From JAJEFO01 sp022819605 (GTDB lineage: Bacteria > Pseudomonadota > Alphaproteobacteria > Rhodobacterales > Rhodobacteraceae): a stretch of 64,000 nt of DNA. The translations under genes and the position numbers were made by a program. The DNA is taken from NCBI GenBank assembly GCA_965221545.1, contig OZ244901.1, positions 2,046,001 through 2,110,000 of the forward strand. The letters run 5' to 3'. Positions 25,639 through 34,239 of this stretch are shown here, in pieces. How positions within the stretch are numbered: position 1 is the stretch's first letter; every line of letters starts with the position of its first letter. Under the pieces are notes generated by a model that saw nothing but the letters and a program-made list of their open reading frames with translations, made no database searches and had not been told where the DNA came from.

Positions 25639-26415
25639 ATGCTTCTCTGCATTGATACGGGAAACACGAACTCTGTCTTCGCGATCTGGGACGGGTCATC
25701 GTTTCTGGGCATCTGGCGTGCCTCGACCGAGCATCAGAGGACTGCGGACCAGTATTTTGTATGGCTTTCGACCCTTATGGAGGCCCAGGGTCTCGCGGAC
25801 GTGAAGATCGACGAGGTCGTGATCTCCTCGACGGTCCCGCGTGTCGTGTTCAATCTTCGCGTTCTCTGCAACAGCTACTTCAACTGCAGGCCGCTGGTCG
25901 TGGGCAAGCCGGACTGCCATCTTCCGGTCCCTTCAAGGGTCGACGCCGGCGTCACGCCAGGTCCGGACCGGCTCGCCAACGCTGCGGCAACTTTCGATCG
26001 ACATGGCGGCGATGCGATCGTCGTTGACTTTGGCACCGCGACAAATTTCGACGTCGTGGCACATGACGGGGCCTACCTGGGCGGCGTCATCTCGCCCGGA
26101 GTGAATCTCAGTCTTGAGGCGCTTCATGCCGGTGCGGCAGCACTTCCGCATGTGGACATCAGGCAGCCTGAGCGGGTGATCGGCGCCAATACGGTGGCCT
26201 GCATCCAGTCAGGCGTCTACTGGGGCTACAGCGGGCTGATCGAGGGCGTCGTGGCCCGCATCAAGGCGGAGTACGGGCGGGACATGATAGTCATCGGCAC
26301 GGGCGGGCTGGCGCCGCTGTTCGCGCAGGGCGACATTCGGTTTGACTCGATTGACGACGACCTGACGATCTACGGTCTGGCCGTAATTCATCGGTTCAAC
26401 AAGGGTCGTGCATGA
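25639..26415 (+). CDS. coaX: type III pantothenate kinase
   Basis: CoaX phosphorylates pantothenate in the first step of coenzyme A synthesis and is the usual enzyme in this bacterial group. The 258-residue product has the ASKHA-fold phosphate motif MLLCIDTGNTNSVFAIWDG, the GVTPGPDRLANAAA segment, VDFGTATNFDVV, and ISPGVNLSLEALHAGAAALP. The ATG at 25639 follows GAGGGG. It overlaps rnj by four bases (ATGA). Normally found directly after birA, it is displaced here by island 1. Confidence 0.94.
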   Translation: MLLCIDTGNTNSVFAIWDGSSFLGIWRASTEHQRTADQYFVWLSTLMEAQGLADVKIDEVVISSTVPRVVFNLRVLCNSYFNCRPLVVGKPDCHLPVPSRVDAGVTPGPDRLANAAATFDRHGGDAIVVDFGTATNFDVVAHDGAYLGGVISPGVNLSLEALHAGAAALPHVDIRQPERVIGANTVACIQSGVYWGYSGLIEGVVARIKAEYGRDMIVIGTGGLAPLFAQGDIRFDSIDDDLTIYGLAVIHRFNKGRA

Positions 26416-28088
26416 CCAAGGACAGGCTGTTCTATCTGGCGCTCGGGGGCGCTGACGAAGTCGGCATGAACACCTATGTCTATGGCTGCGGTCCGCCGGG
26501 CCGGGAGCGCCTGATCGTCGTGGACCTTGGCGTGGCATTTCCGGACATGGAGAGCACGCCGGGCGTGGACCTGATATTTGCAGACATACGCTGGCTTGCC
26601 GAGCGGGCGGACCGAATCGACGCCATTTTCATCACCCACGGTCACGAAGATCATGTCGGTGCGCTTGGCCATCTCTGGCCGCAGTTGCGAGCGGCGGTCT
26701 TCACTCGGGCCTTCACCGGACACATGGCGCGGCGCAAGATCGAGGAACAGGGTATTGACGGCAACGTCGTCAAGGTTGTGCACCCATGGCCGGAGACTGT
26801 CCCGGTCGGTCCGTTTCAGGTGGGGTTCGCGCCTGTCAGCCATTCGATTCCGGAAAGCTCGGCGCTGATAATCGACACGCCTGCCGGTCGAGTCGTGCAT
26901 ACGGGTGACTTCAAGCTCGATCCGACGCCGGTCGTGGGCGAGGCCTTCGACGAGGCGTTCTGGAAGGGAATCGGCGATATTGGCGTACACGTTCTGACCT
27001 GCGATTCAACGAACGTGTTTTCGCCCTTGCCGGGCCGATCCGAAGCCAGCATCGAGACCGAGATTCGAAATTTGGCGGCAGCTGCGTCCGGCACGTTTGC
27101 CGCGACGACCTTTGCCTCGAACGTGGCCAGGCTGAAGACGCTCGCTTCGGCGGGCGTGGCGGCCGGCCGTTCCGTGTGCCTGCTGGGCCGGGCGATGCGG
27201 CGAATGGTTGAAGATTCGGTCATGACCGGAATCCTCGCCGAATTCCCGAAGACCATCTCACCGGACGAGGCCAAGAACGTGCCTCGCGAGAACCTGATGC
27301 TTCTCGTGACCGGTTCGCAGGGCGAAGGTCGTGCCGCATCGGCTGCACTGTCCCGTGGCAAGTATCAGGGGCTGGAACTGTCCGAGGGCGACACCTTCCT
27401 GTTCTCGTCCAAGACCATTCCTGGCAATGAAAAAGCCGTGCTTCGCGTCGTGAACGCCTTGGCCAAGAAAGGTGTCGACGTGATTGATGACACGTCAAAC
27501 CTCTATCACGTGTCCGGGCATGCGAACCGACCCGACCTGGACCGGATGCACAACTTGCTCCGGCCCAATATCGTAGTTCCGATGCACGGAGAGTGCCGCC
27601 ATCTCAAGGAGCACGCGCGAGTGGCTGCAAAAAACGGCATTGCCTCGCTCGTGGCCGGCAATGGCGCAGTCGTGGATCTCAGCGGCAAAGTGCCGAAAGT
27701 CACTGATCACGTAGAGCCGGGACGCATCTACCTTGACGGGAAGGTGCAGGTCGGGGCGCTGGACGGCGTCGTCCGGAATCGGACAAGAATGGCCATGAAC
27801 GGTCATGCTGCGGTGACCCTGATCCTGGAGGGGGACGAAATTGACGGTGGACCTTGGGTTGATTTGACGGGGTTGCCCGGAATTGGCGTGTCAGGGAAGT
27901 CCCTTGAAGCAGTCTTGGAAAAGGAACTGGATCGGCATCTCCAGCGCTCGGCGGCGCTTGGTGCGTCGGATGATGAGGGGCTTGACGACAAGCTCTCAGA
28001 CGAGTTGCGAAACATCGTGCGCAGGATCTGTGACGCGGAAATCGGCAAGAGGCCTGAGGTCACGGTCTTGATCAGTCGATCGAATTGA
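26412..28088 (+). CDS. rnj: ribonuclease J
   Basis: RNase J is a beta-CASP metallo-beta-lactamase nuclease with 5'-exonuclease and endonuclease activity in rRNA and mRNA processing. The 558-residue product has the metal motif THGHEDHVG near the N-terminus, the GDFKLDPTP segment, the beta-CASP region, and the VSGHANRPDL and MHGECRHLKEHA motifs. A C-terminal domain follows. It is translationally coupled to coaX, a linkage conserved in alphaproteobacteria. Confidence 0.94.
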   Translation: MTKDRLFYLALGGADEVGMNTYVYGCGPPGRERLIVVDLGVAFPDMESTPGVDLIFADIRWLAERADRIDAIFITHGHEDHVGALGHLWPQLRAAVFTRAFTGHMARRKIEEQGIDGNVVKVVHPWPETVPVGPFQVGFAPVSHSIPESSALIIDTPAGRVVHTGDFKLDPTPVVGEAFDEAFWKGIGDIGVHVLTCDSTNVFSPLPGRSEASIETEIRNLAAAASGTFAATTFASNVARLKTLASAGVAAGRSVCLLGRAMRRMVEDSVMTGILAEFPKTISPDEAKNVPRENLMLLVTGSQGEGRAASAALSRGKYQGLELSEGDTFLFSSKTIPGNEKAVLRVVNALAKKGVDVIDDTSNLYHVSGHANRPDLDRMHNLLRPNIVVPMHGECRHLKEHARVAAKNGIASLVAGNGAVVDLSGKVPKVTDHVEPGRIYLDGKVQVGALDGVVRNRTRMAMNGHAAVTLILEGDEIDGGPWVDLTGLPGIGVSGKSLEAVLEKELDRHLQRSAALGASDDEGLDDKLSDELRNIVRRICDAEIGKRPEVTVLISRSN

Positions 28089-28135
28089 GCGGCAGGAGCC
28101 CTGTGAAACGCATGCCTTGGCGTCGTTCGGCCTGT

Positions 28136-28291
28136 TCAGCCTGCCGTGCGCCCTTTGAAGCTCATGGCGCATGAGCTTTGCGGGTGATCTCCGGTGCCGG
28201 CGGTGCCCCCGCTCTTGCCCCGCCGGTCTGCGGCGTCAGGGCACGGAATTTCCTTCGCTTGCCGAGAGACGAGCTTGAGAGCGGCATTGAC
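28136..28291 (-). pseudogene. decayed 3' end of a second DEAD-box helicase gene
   Basis: On the minus strand this stretch encodes an AKEIP segment and then GTGDHPQSSCAMSFKGRTAG before a stop. The intact helicase at 32.5 kb ends in AKEIPRVESP, then GMGDHLPSFIAMSFKERAAV. The nucleotide match is also visible, with shared TTGAAGCTCATGGC and GTGATCTCC blocks and codon-spaced differences in between. The basic linker is shortened and the helicase core is missing. It is therefore a relic of a diverged paralogue, not a recent copy. Confidence 0.6.
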
Positions 28292-28335
28292 CAAAGCTGC
28301 GCAGAACCGAGATCCCGCCCCCAAAGAGGCAGAAG

Positions 28336-29082
28336 TCATCGTCCGCGGGTCTGTGCCTCAAACGCCGCATAGTCCCGTGCGATTGCCTTGGCAGCAACAT
28401 CCAGCAACCGTTCGCCGTCTTCCGGAGTGGCAAGCGCCGAGTGGGAACCGACCCGGCCATCCGGAAAGGCCGCGCGATGTTCATCCGGCGGACCGTGGCG
28501 ATCGCCCTTGTGCGCGTGCAGGAAGGCCGAGCTCAGCCGCTCTGGCGGCTCAGATGCCTGATTGGGCGGCAGAGATCCCAGAAGGCTTTGGGTGATCGCG
28601 ATCTCGGACGGTGTCGCGTGCATGCCTTCCCAATCCCCGTAAAGATCCTTGCGCATGTCATTGACGGGTGCCGGCTCCCACCAGCTGCGGACTCGCAGCC
28701 TTTCGGGCGCGACGGTGCCGGCAATCAGGTTGAGCGGTTCAAGGTTGGCGCCATGCCCGTTCACGACGAACACACCGGAAAATCCCTGTGCCAAAAGCGC
28801 GGTGATGACTTCTTCCGCCAGGGCGCGGAAGGTGACTGCAGACACCGAGACTGTTCCGGGAAACGCAGTGTTGAAAGGCGCAGGCGTATAGGCCAGCGGC
28901 GGCGCGACGATGGCATCGCAGATCTCTGCGGCGGCCAGTGCAACGGCTTCGGCGCAGATCGTGTCGGTGCCGATGCGGCCCATGGGCCCGTGCTGCTCGG
29001 TCGAGCCGACAGGCAGCATTATCGCCGCACCTTCCGCAATGTGCCCGTCAACTTCGTACCAGGTCATTTGCTCAAGTTTCAT
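28336..29082 (-). CDS. creatininase-family amidohydrolase
   Basis: The 248-residue protein has the creatininase fold motifs: MLPVGSTEQHGP with metal ligands Glu and His, GTDT with the metal Asp, VVNGHGAN, and a HATPSEIAIT segment that supplies the acidic ligand. Creatininase opens creatinine to creatine; other family members include MftE peptidase and FAPy deformylase, so the substrate is not certain. The ATG at 29082 fits the family; a longer frame adds a non-conserved leader overlapping the divergent promoter. It is divergent from an XRE-cupin regulator and close to an ABC importer. Confidence 0.85.
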   Translation of the reverse strand: MKLEQMTWYEVDGHIAEGAAIMLPVGSTEQHGPMGRIGTDTICAEAVALAAAEICDAIVAPPLAYTPAPFNTAFPGTVSVSAVTFRALAEEVITALLAQGFSGVFVVNGHGANLEPLNLIAGTVAPERLRVRSWWEPAPVNDMRKDLYGDWEGMHATPSEIAITQSLLGSLPPNQASEPPERLSSAFLHAHKGDRHGPPDEHRAAFPDGRVGSHSALATPEDGERLLDVAAKAIARDYAAFEAQTRGR

Positions 29083-29158
29083 TGCGTGCCCGCTCAAGTG
29101 TTGCGCGGCATCCTGAGTAGTGCTTTCCCTTTTTGCAACTCGCCGGTACCCTGACCCT

Positions 29159-29767
29159 ATGGAAGACACGCTTGCCAAGAGTGTTGACAGGCTGCCGCTG
29201 GATCAACTGATTGGGTCGGCAGTCAAGACGCATCGCTTGCTGGCGGGGCTGACACTTGCGGAGCTGTCCGGTCGTTCCGGCGTTTCCACCGCCATGATTT
29301 CGAAGATCGAGCGGGGCCAGGTCTCGGCCTCGCTTGGGACGCTTGAAGCGCTGGCAGGCGGGATCGGCATGCCCCTGATCAACTTTTTCGCAGGGACGGT
29401 TGAGCGCTCGGATGTCTCATTCGTGGCGGCGGGCGAGGGCGTGACGGTTCAGCGGCAGGGCAGCGGCTATGGTCACAGCTACAAGCTGATCGGCAGGGCC
29501 GCTGCCAAGCATGTGAGTTTCGAGAGCTTCAGCGTCACGCTTGAAGCGCCCTTGGGTCCAAGGCCGCTCTATCTGCATCAGGGTGTTGAGTTCATCCATG
29601 TCACCGAGGGCGAGATGGTCTATGGCTGCGGCGAGCAAGCGTATGACATGCGCCAGGGCGACAGCCTGAGTTTCGATTCGAACGCCGCGCATGGCCCGAT
29701 TGAACTGAAAACGGACACGGTCAGCTTCGTGACGGTGATTGCGAAGGCGGTGTCGGGCGGAGATTGA
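29159..29767 (+). CDS. XRE-family regulator with cupin domain
   Basis: The 202-residue product joins an N-terminal helix-turn-helix (LAELSGRSGVSTAMISKIERGQ around residues 35-55) to a C-terminal cupin sensor domain (HQGVEFIHVTEGEMVYGCGE, then GDSLSFDSNAAHGP). Regulators of this type usually control uptake and breakdown of amino acids, polyamines or related amines and sense a small ligand in the cupin. The ATG at 29159 is chosen because the helix-turn-helix follows at the usual distance. It is divergent from the creatininase gene and convergent with the ABC binding-protein gene. Confidence 0.87.
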   Translation: MEDTLAKSVDRLPLDQLIGSAVKTHRLLAGLTLAELSGRSGVSTAMISKIERGQVSASLGTLEALAGGIGMPLINFFAGTVERSDVSFVAAGEGVTVQRQGSGYGHSYKLIGRAAAKHVSFESFSVTLEAPLGPRPLYLHQGVEFIHVTEGEMVYGCGEQAYDMRQGDSLSFDSNAAHGPIELKTDTVSFVTVIAKAVSGGD

Positions 29768-29795
29768 AGCGCCCGGCTGCGGAGGCCGGGCGCTT
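29767..29795. terminator. bidirectional terminator hairpin
   Basis: AAGCGCCCGGC pairs perfectly with GCCGGGCGCTT around a 7-base loop. It lies between the convergent regulator gene and ABC binding-protein gene, with T-rich sequence on the plus side (TTGTTT). The A-rich start gives a short T-run on the other strand, so it can serve both. Confidence 0.8.
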
Positions 29796-29809
29796 GTTTC
29801 ACGTTCAGC

Positions 29810-30580
29810 TTACAGGCCCCACTTTTCCCGGTTCTGTTCAAAGAAGCCCTGCGCCTTCTTCACCTTGATCCAGTTGTTCACGTAGTTGATCCAAACCTGA
29901 TCGCTCTGCGGCAGTAGCATGGCGATTGGAGAAGGGGCCCGGGGACCGGCGTTCTTGACGCGCACGACAGAGAACTTGTCCTCGAGCGTAGACCCCTCGA
30001 TATTCGAGGTGATGAACACGTCCGCGCGTCCGGCCAGAACCTCTTGGAATCCGCGCGCCGGAGCCTCGACCACCTTGATGTCGGCATTCGGGAACCATTC
30101 CCGGACCCGCTTTTCGAAGGTCGTGCCCAAGGTTGTGGCAACCTTTACGCCCTGTTGGTTGATCGAATCATATCCGTCGAACCTGTCGGCCTTGTCACTC
30201 GTCGTGAAGGGGAACAGCTCGACAGCGATGTAGCTGTCCGAAAAGCCCGCGACCTTCATCCGCGGCGGTGAAATCGACGCCGAACCCGTGATGTGGTACT
30301 TGCCGGCGACCACGCCGTTGACCAGCGTCTTCCAGTCTGTCGGCACATATTCCACTTCGACGCCAAGATCATTGGCAAGCTCGGTCGTGATGTCGATGTC
30401 GTAGCCCTTGTAGTTGTTCGTGGCCGGATCGCGCAGGGTCATCGGGTTCCAGTCACCCGTCGTGCCGACCTTGAGCACTCCCGAATCCAGGATTTCGTTC
30501 AGCGCCGACTGCGCCATCGCGGCGCTCGACAATACCAAACCAAGTACTGCGGCAGCCGCAGCTTTCCAAAACTGATTCAT
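29810..30580 (-). CDS. amino-acid-type ABC transporter substrate-binding protein
   Basis: The 256-residue family-3 solute-binding protein has a signal peptide ending near SSAAMAQ. The mature part begins ALNEILDSGVLKVGTTGDWNP and contains the typical GYDIDITTELA and GSASISPPRM segments. Ligands of this family are amino acids or related small charged compounds. It is transcribed away from the ATPase and permease genes, from a shared 104-bp promoter region. A GGAG site precedes the ATG. Confidence 0.9.
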   Translation of the reverse strand: MNQFWKAAAAAVLGLVLSSAAMAQSALNEILDSGVLKVGTTGDWNPMTLRDPATNNYKGYDIDITTELANDLGVEVEYVPTDWKTLVNGVVAGKYHITGSASISPPRMKVAGFSDSYIAVELFPFTTSDKADRFDGYDSINQQGVKVATTLGTTFEKRVREWFPNADIKVVEAPARGFQEVLAGRADVFITSNIEGSTLEDKFSVVRVKNAGPRAPSPIAMLLPQSDQVWINYVNNWIKVKKAQGFFEQNREKWGL

Positions 30581-30658
30581 CTAATTCTCCCGTTGGTGGC
30601 GGTTGTGTCTTGTTGCCATATCGCTTCTTGATCTGAACACAACGGCAAGATAGCCTCA

Positions 30659-30679
30659 AGAAAATATTCTACTGAGAAT
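30659..30679. promoter_or_regulatory. AGAAT/ATTCT repeats in the ABC transporter divergent promoter
   Basis: AGAAAATATTCT is followed by ACTG and AGAAT, so ATTCT-ACTG-AGAAT forms an inverted repeat next to the ATPase start codon. It is a candidate operator for the XRE-cupin regulator; this is inference from position and symmetry. Confidence 0.4.
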
Positions 30680-30684
30680 AAAAT

Positions 30685-31440
30685 ATGGGCGGTCAGCTGA
30701 TGCCAGACGCCGTGATCGAGCTTGTCAACGTGAACAAGTGGTATGGCACTTTTCATGCACTGAAAGACATCAACCTTGAGGTCGGCAGCGGCGAAAAGGT
30801 CGTCATCTGCGGACCGTCGGGTTCCGGCAAGTCCACGGTAGTGCGCTGCATCAACCAGTTGGAAAGGCACCAAAAGGGCACGATCCGCATTGACGGGGTC
30901 GAATTGACCGATGATCCGAAGTCGGTGGCAACGATCCGGTCCGAGGTTGGCATGGTGTTCCAGCAATTCAACCTGTTCCCGCATTTGACGGTGCTCGAGA
31001 ACCTGACCCTTGGCCCGATCAAGGCGCGCGGACTGAATCGGAGAGATGCCGAGGAAAGAGCCCGTCATTATCTGGAGCGTGTGCACATCCCGGATCAGGC
31101 TGACAAGTACCCCATACAGCTGTCGGGAGGTCAGCAGCAGCGCGTGGCCATCGCCAGATCGCTTTGCATGGAGCCTCGGGTCCTGCTGTTCGATGAGCCG
31201 ACGTCAGCGCTGGACCCGGAAATGATCTCCGAAGTGCTGGACGTAATGGTCGATCTGGCGGAAGACGGCATGACAATGGTGGTCGTGACGCATGAAATGG
31301 GGTTCGCCCGCAAGGTAGCCGACAACATGATCTTCATGGATGACGGCGAGACAGTGGAACGGGGCAAGCCGGAGGACCTTTTCACCAATCCAAGGTCCGA
31401 ACGGTGCCGGAAATTCCTGAGCCAGATCTTGCAGCATTGA
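30685..31440 (+). CDS. amino-acid-type ABC transporter ATP-binding protein
   Basis: The GlnQ/HisP-type ATPase is 251 residues long. The Walker A is GPSGSGKST, the Q-loop region is EVGMVFQQFNLFPHL, the signature is LSGGQQQRVAIARSL, and the Walker B is VLLFDEPTSALDPE with THEMGFA after it. The start may be ATG 30685 or ATG 30700, since neither has a strong ribosome site. The permease follows directly. Together with the divergent binding protein these genes make a complete importer. Confidence 0.92.
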   Translation: MGGQLMPDAVIELVNVNKWYGTFHALKDINLEVGSGEKVVICGPSGSGKSTVVRCINQLERHQKGTIRIDGVELTDDPKSVATIRSEVGMVFQQFNLFPHLTVLENLTLGPIKARGLNRRDAEERARHYLERVHIPDQADKYPIQLSGGQQQRVAIARSLCMEPRVLLFDEPTSALDPEMISEVLDVMVDLAEDGMTMVVVTHEMGFARKVADNMIFMDDGETVERGKPEDLFTNPRSERCRKFLSQILQH

Positions 31441-31449
31441 GTGGATTCC

Positions 31450-32214
31450 ATGAAAAGAGCGTTTCTCCCTCTGTCCGTTCTCTTGCTGGCTGCCGGCTGT
31501 GCCTCGTCCCAGAACTGGGGTTGGTACGTCATCGATCCGACCACCGAATCCGGGTGGACCAACGTGAAATTCCTGGTTTCGGGGATGGGCGCGACTATCC
31601 AGATCTCGCTGATTGCGGCAGCCCTTTCGATTGTCATCGGCCTGATCGTCGCCCTTCCGAGCCTGTCCGAGAAACGCGCCTGGCGTTTGGTCAATCGGGT
31701 CTACGTCGAGTTCATCCGCTCGATCCCGTTGCTGCCCATGCTGTTCTGGGTCTTTTACGGCATGCCGATCGTATTTCGGTCGATGGGCTTGAACATCCCG
31801 ATTGACCCGTTCTGGGGGGCGATCATCACGCTGGCCGTTTCAGACAGCGCCTTTACCGCCGAAATCTATCGCGCCGGGATACAATCCATTGCTCGAGGCC
31901 AAAGCGAGGCGGCGCAGACAATCGGCCTGAACTACTTTCAGACCATGCGCTACGTGATCCTGCCACAGGCGATCCGCCGAATTCTGCCGCCGCTGGCCAA
32001 CCAGTTCATCTACATCGTCAAGATGAGCGCTTTTGCCAGCGTGATCGGGATGCAGGAACTGACCCGCCGCGCCAATGAACTGGTCGTGACGGAATACCGT
32101 CCACTGGAAATCTATACCTTGCTGATCTTCGAATACCTGTTGCTGGTTCTGATCATCAGTGCCGGTGTGCGCTGGCTGGAACGACGCATGGGCTCGGATG
32201 AGCGCGGCCAGTGA
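31450..32214 (+). CDS. amino-acid-type ABC transporter permease
   Basis: The roughly 254-residue permease has the HisM/GlnP-type transmembrane domain with the EAA loop ARGQSEAAQTIGLNYFQTMRYVILPQAIRRILPP split across residues about 140-175. The N-terminus has an unusual signal-like stretch, PLSVLLLAAGCASSQNWGWYVI, that looks like a lipobox. Similar starts occur in other single-permease members of this family, so it is probably just the first membrane segment. ATG 31450 is preferred to GTG 31441. Only one permease gene is present, so a homodimeric channel is expected. Confidence 0.88.
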   Translation: MKRAFLPLSVLLLAAGCASSQNWGWYVIDPTTESGWTNVKFLVSGMGATIQISLIAAALSIVIGLIVALPSLSEKRAWRLVNRVYVEFIRSIPLLPMLFWVFYGMPIVFRSMGLNIPIDPFWGAIITLAVSDSAFTAEIYRAGIQSIARGQSEAAQTIGLNYFQTMRYVILPQAIRRILPPLANQFIYIVKMSAFASVIGMQELTRRANELVVTEYRPLEIYTLLIFEYLLLVLIISAGVRWLERRMGSDERGQ

Positions 32215-32471
32215 GGCGACGTTGAACTGGAAGAGCTGAGTGATCGAAGCCGAGGCCGATGTCGGCGTCCCTTTGGAACTGGTTCCGGCAACCGTGCACG
32301 GCATTGGCATTATTCGACAGGTCGCCGGCACATAGGTGCAGAGCCAATGGACAGCGTGAACGGGTCGATCGGTTGAATCGTGCCGGGCCTGGTCTGCTAT
32401 GGCCCCAATCGCATCCATCCGGCCTTTGATCGCGGAACACTTTCCGGCATTCGCAACCGTCCAGGTTTCGG

Positions 32472-33800
32472 TCAGACTGCCGCGCGCTCCTTGAAGCTCA
32501 TGGCAATGAAGCTGGGCAAGTGATCTCCCATGCCGACCGTGCGTCCGCTTCTGCGTCCGACCGTTTCCAGGGAAGAGGTCTGTGGCTTCTTGCGGACACG
32601 CGTGCGTTTTGGCTGTTCGTTGCCCTTTGATTCGTTGCCCTTTGTTGCGGCCTGCATCGGGCTTTCGACGCGCGGAATTTCCTTGGCAATGAGATTCTCT
32701 ATGGCGCCAAGCAGCTTTTCGTCCGCCGGGAGGAAAATCATCACTGCCTTGCCTTCACGTCCCGCGCGCCCGGTGCGTCCGATCCGGTGCACATAGTCTT
32801 CAGCATTGGACGGCACGTCAAAGTTCAGGACATGACTGACTCTCGGAATATCCAGCCCCCGGGCCGCCACGTCGGAGGCGACGAGAAACTTGAGATCGCC
32901 GTCTCGAAACTTGTCGAGGGTCCGGGTGCGCTGCGGCTGATCGAGATCGCCATGGATCGGCGCGGCATCGAAGCCGTGCTTCTGCAGGGACTTTGCCACG
33001 ATGTCGACATCGGTCTTCCGGTTGCAGAAGACGATGGCATTGCGGCAACCCTCTCCTTCACGCTCGATGATGGCACGGAGCAGTCCGCGTTTCTCCTTCG
33101 CGGCACGGTCGCGGCGCGAGGGTTTCAACTGCACGACTTCCTGGGCGATCGTCTCCGAGGCAGTTGCCGGGGGCGCGACTTCGACGCGAGCCGGATTGGA
33201 CAGGAACAATTTGGTGATGCGTTCGATTTCGGGGGCCATCGTGGCGGAGAAGAACAGCGTCTGGCGGGTGAATGGCGTCAGCGAGAAAATGCGCTCGATG
33301 TCGGGAATGAAACCCATGTCGAGCATGCGGTCGGCTTCGTCCACCACCATGATCTCGATGCCGGTCAACAGAAGCTTGCCACGCTCGAAATGGTCGAGAA
33401 GGCGACCGGGCGTCGCGATCAGCACGTCGACCCCGCGGTCGATCAGCGCGTCCTGTTCCTTGAAGCTGACGCCGCCGATGAGCAGCGCTTTCGAGAGCTT
33501 GATGTTTCGTGAGTAGGTGTCGAAGTCTTCGGCGACCTGCGCGGCCAGTTCCCGTGTCGGGCAGAGCACCAGCGAGCGCGGCATTCGGGCGCGTGCGCGG
33601 CCCGATGAGAGCATGTGGATCATCGGAAGCGTGAAACTTGCAGTCTTGCCGGTTCCGGTCTGCGCGATGCCGAGCACGTCGCGTCTTTCGAGCGCCGGCG
33701 GGATGGCGCCGCTCTGGATCGGTGTGGGGGTTTCGTACCCTGCGGCTTCGACGGCCTCAAGGATTTTCGGCGAAAGTGCCAGATCGGAGAATCTTGTCAT
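32472..33800 (-). CDS. DEAD-box RNA helicase, RhlE-like
   Basis: This 442-residue helicase unwinds RNA using ATP, probably in ribosome assembly or RNA decay. Motifs in order are the Q motif (TPTPIQ), motif I AQTGTGKT, PTRELAAQV, motif II DEAD, motif III SAT, and motif VI HRIGRTGRAGREG. A basic C-terminal tail (PKRTRVRKK) precedes GMGDHLPSFIAMSFKER. The ATG at 33800 begins the conserved FSDLALSPKILEAV segment; a longer frame to 34136 is non-conserved. Its 3' end resembles the remnant at 28.1-28.3 kb. Confidence 0.93.
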   Translation of the reverse strand: MTRFSDLALSPKILEAVEAAGYETPTPIQSGAIPPALERRDVLGIAQTGTGKTASFTLPMIHMLSSGRARARMPRSLVLCPTRELAAQVAEDFDTYSRNIKLSKALLIGGVSFKEQDALIDRGVDVLIATPGRLLDHFERGKLLLTGIEIMVVDEADRMLDMGFIPDIERIFSLTPFTRQTLFFSATMAPEIERITKLFLSNPARVEVAPPATASETIAQEVVQLKPSRRDRAAKEKRGLLRAIIEREGEGCRNAIVFCNRKTDVDIVAKSLQKHGFDAAPIHGDLDQPQRTRTLDKFRDGDLKFLVASDVAARGLDIPRVSHVLNFDVPSNAEDYVHRIGRTGRAGREGKAVMIFLPADEKLLGAIENLIAKEIPRVESPMQAATKGNESKGNEQPKRTRVRKKPQTSSLETVGRRSGRTVGMGDHLPSFIAMSFKERAAV

Positions 33801-34239
33801 GTGCGTCCATGTTTTACGGACCATATACCGGTCCGAAGGCAGCGTGGCGGCGGTCCCCTGATAACCACGACTTTTCCACAAGCCGCCACATATTCTGAAA
33901 GACCTAGTGCATTGTGCATTTGGCGTCAACGCCGGATGCAATTCATTGAACAAGCGAAATAAAATGCAGGAAAGTCGATTTGCGTCCGGAAATTGTCCCC
34001 AAAACGCTCCACTGTCCTTGGCCATTTTCGGCAGAGGCCGTGCACGACCGTTCTGACATTGCTGCGTTGAGGTCGAAGCGGAGTGGAGATTCAACTTGAC
34101 GCGGCACGCAGGCGGGCAATGAGGCGAATTTCCCAAGACTCGCTGTCATTTTTTCGGCGCAAGAGTGGGAACCCTACGGTCTCGAAATCTGGTTCCGTGC
34201 AGTCGGAGTTTCCGATTTGCCGACGGGCTGGAGTCGGGG
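33801..34239. other. 439-bp stretch without a gene
   Basis: This is the helicase promoter side and the region downstream of prfC. AT-rich parts near 33.9 and 34.15 kb could hold the helicase promoter. I see no RNA gene or strong terminator. Confidence 0.4.
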
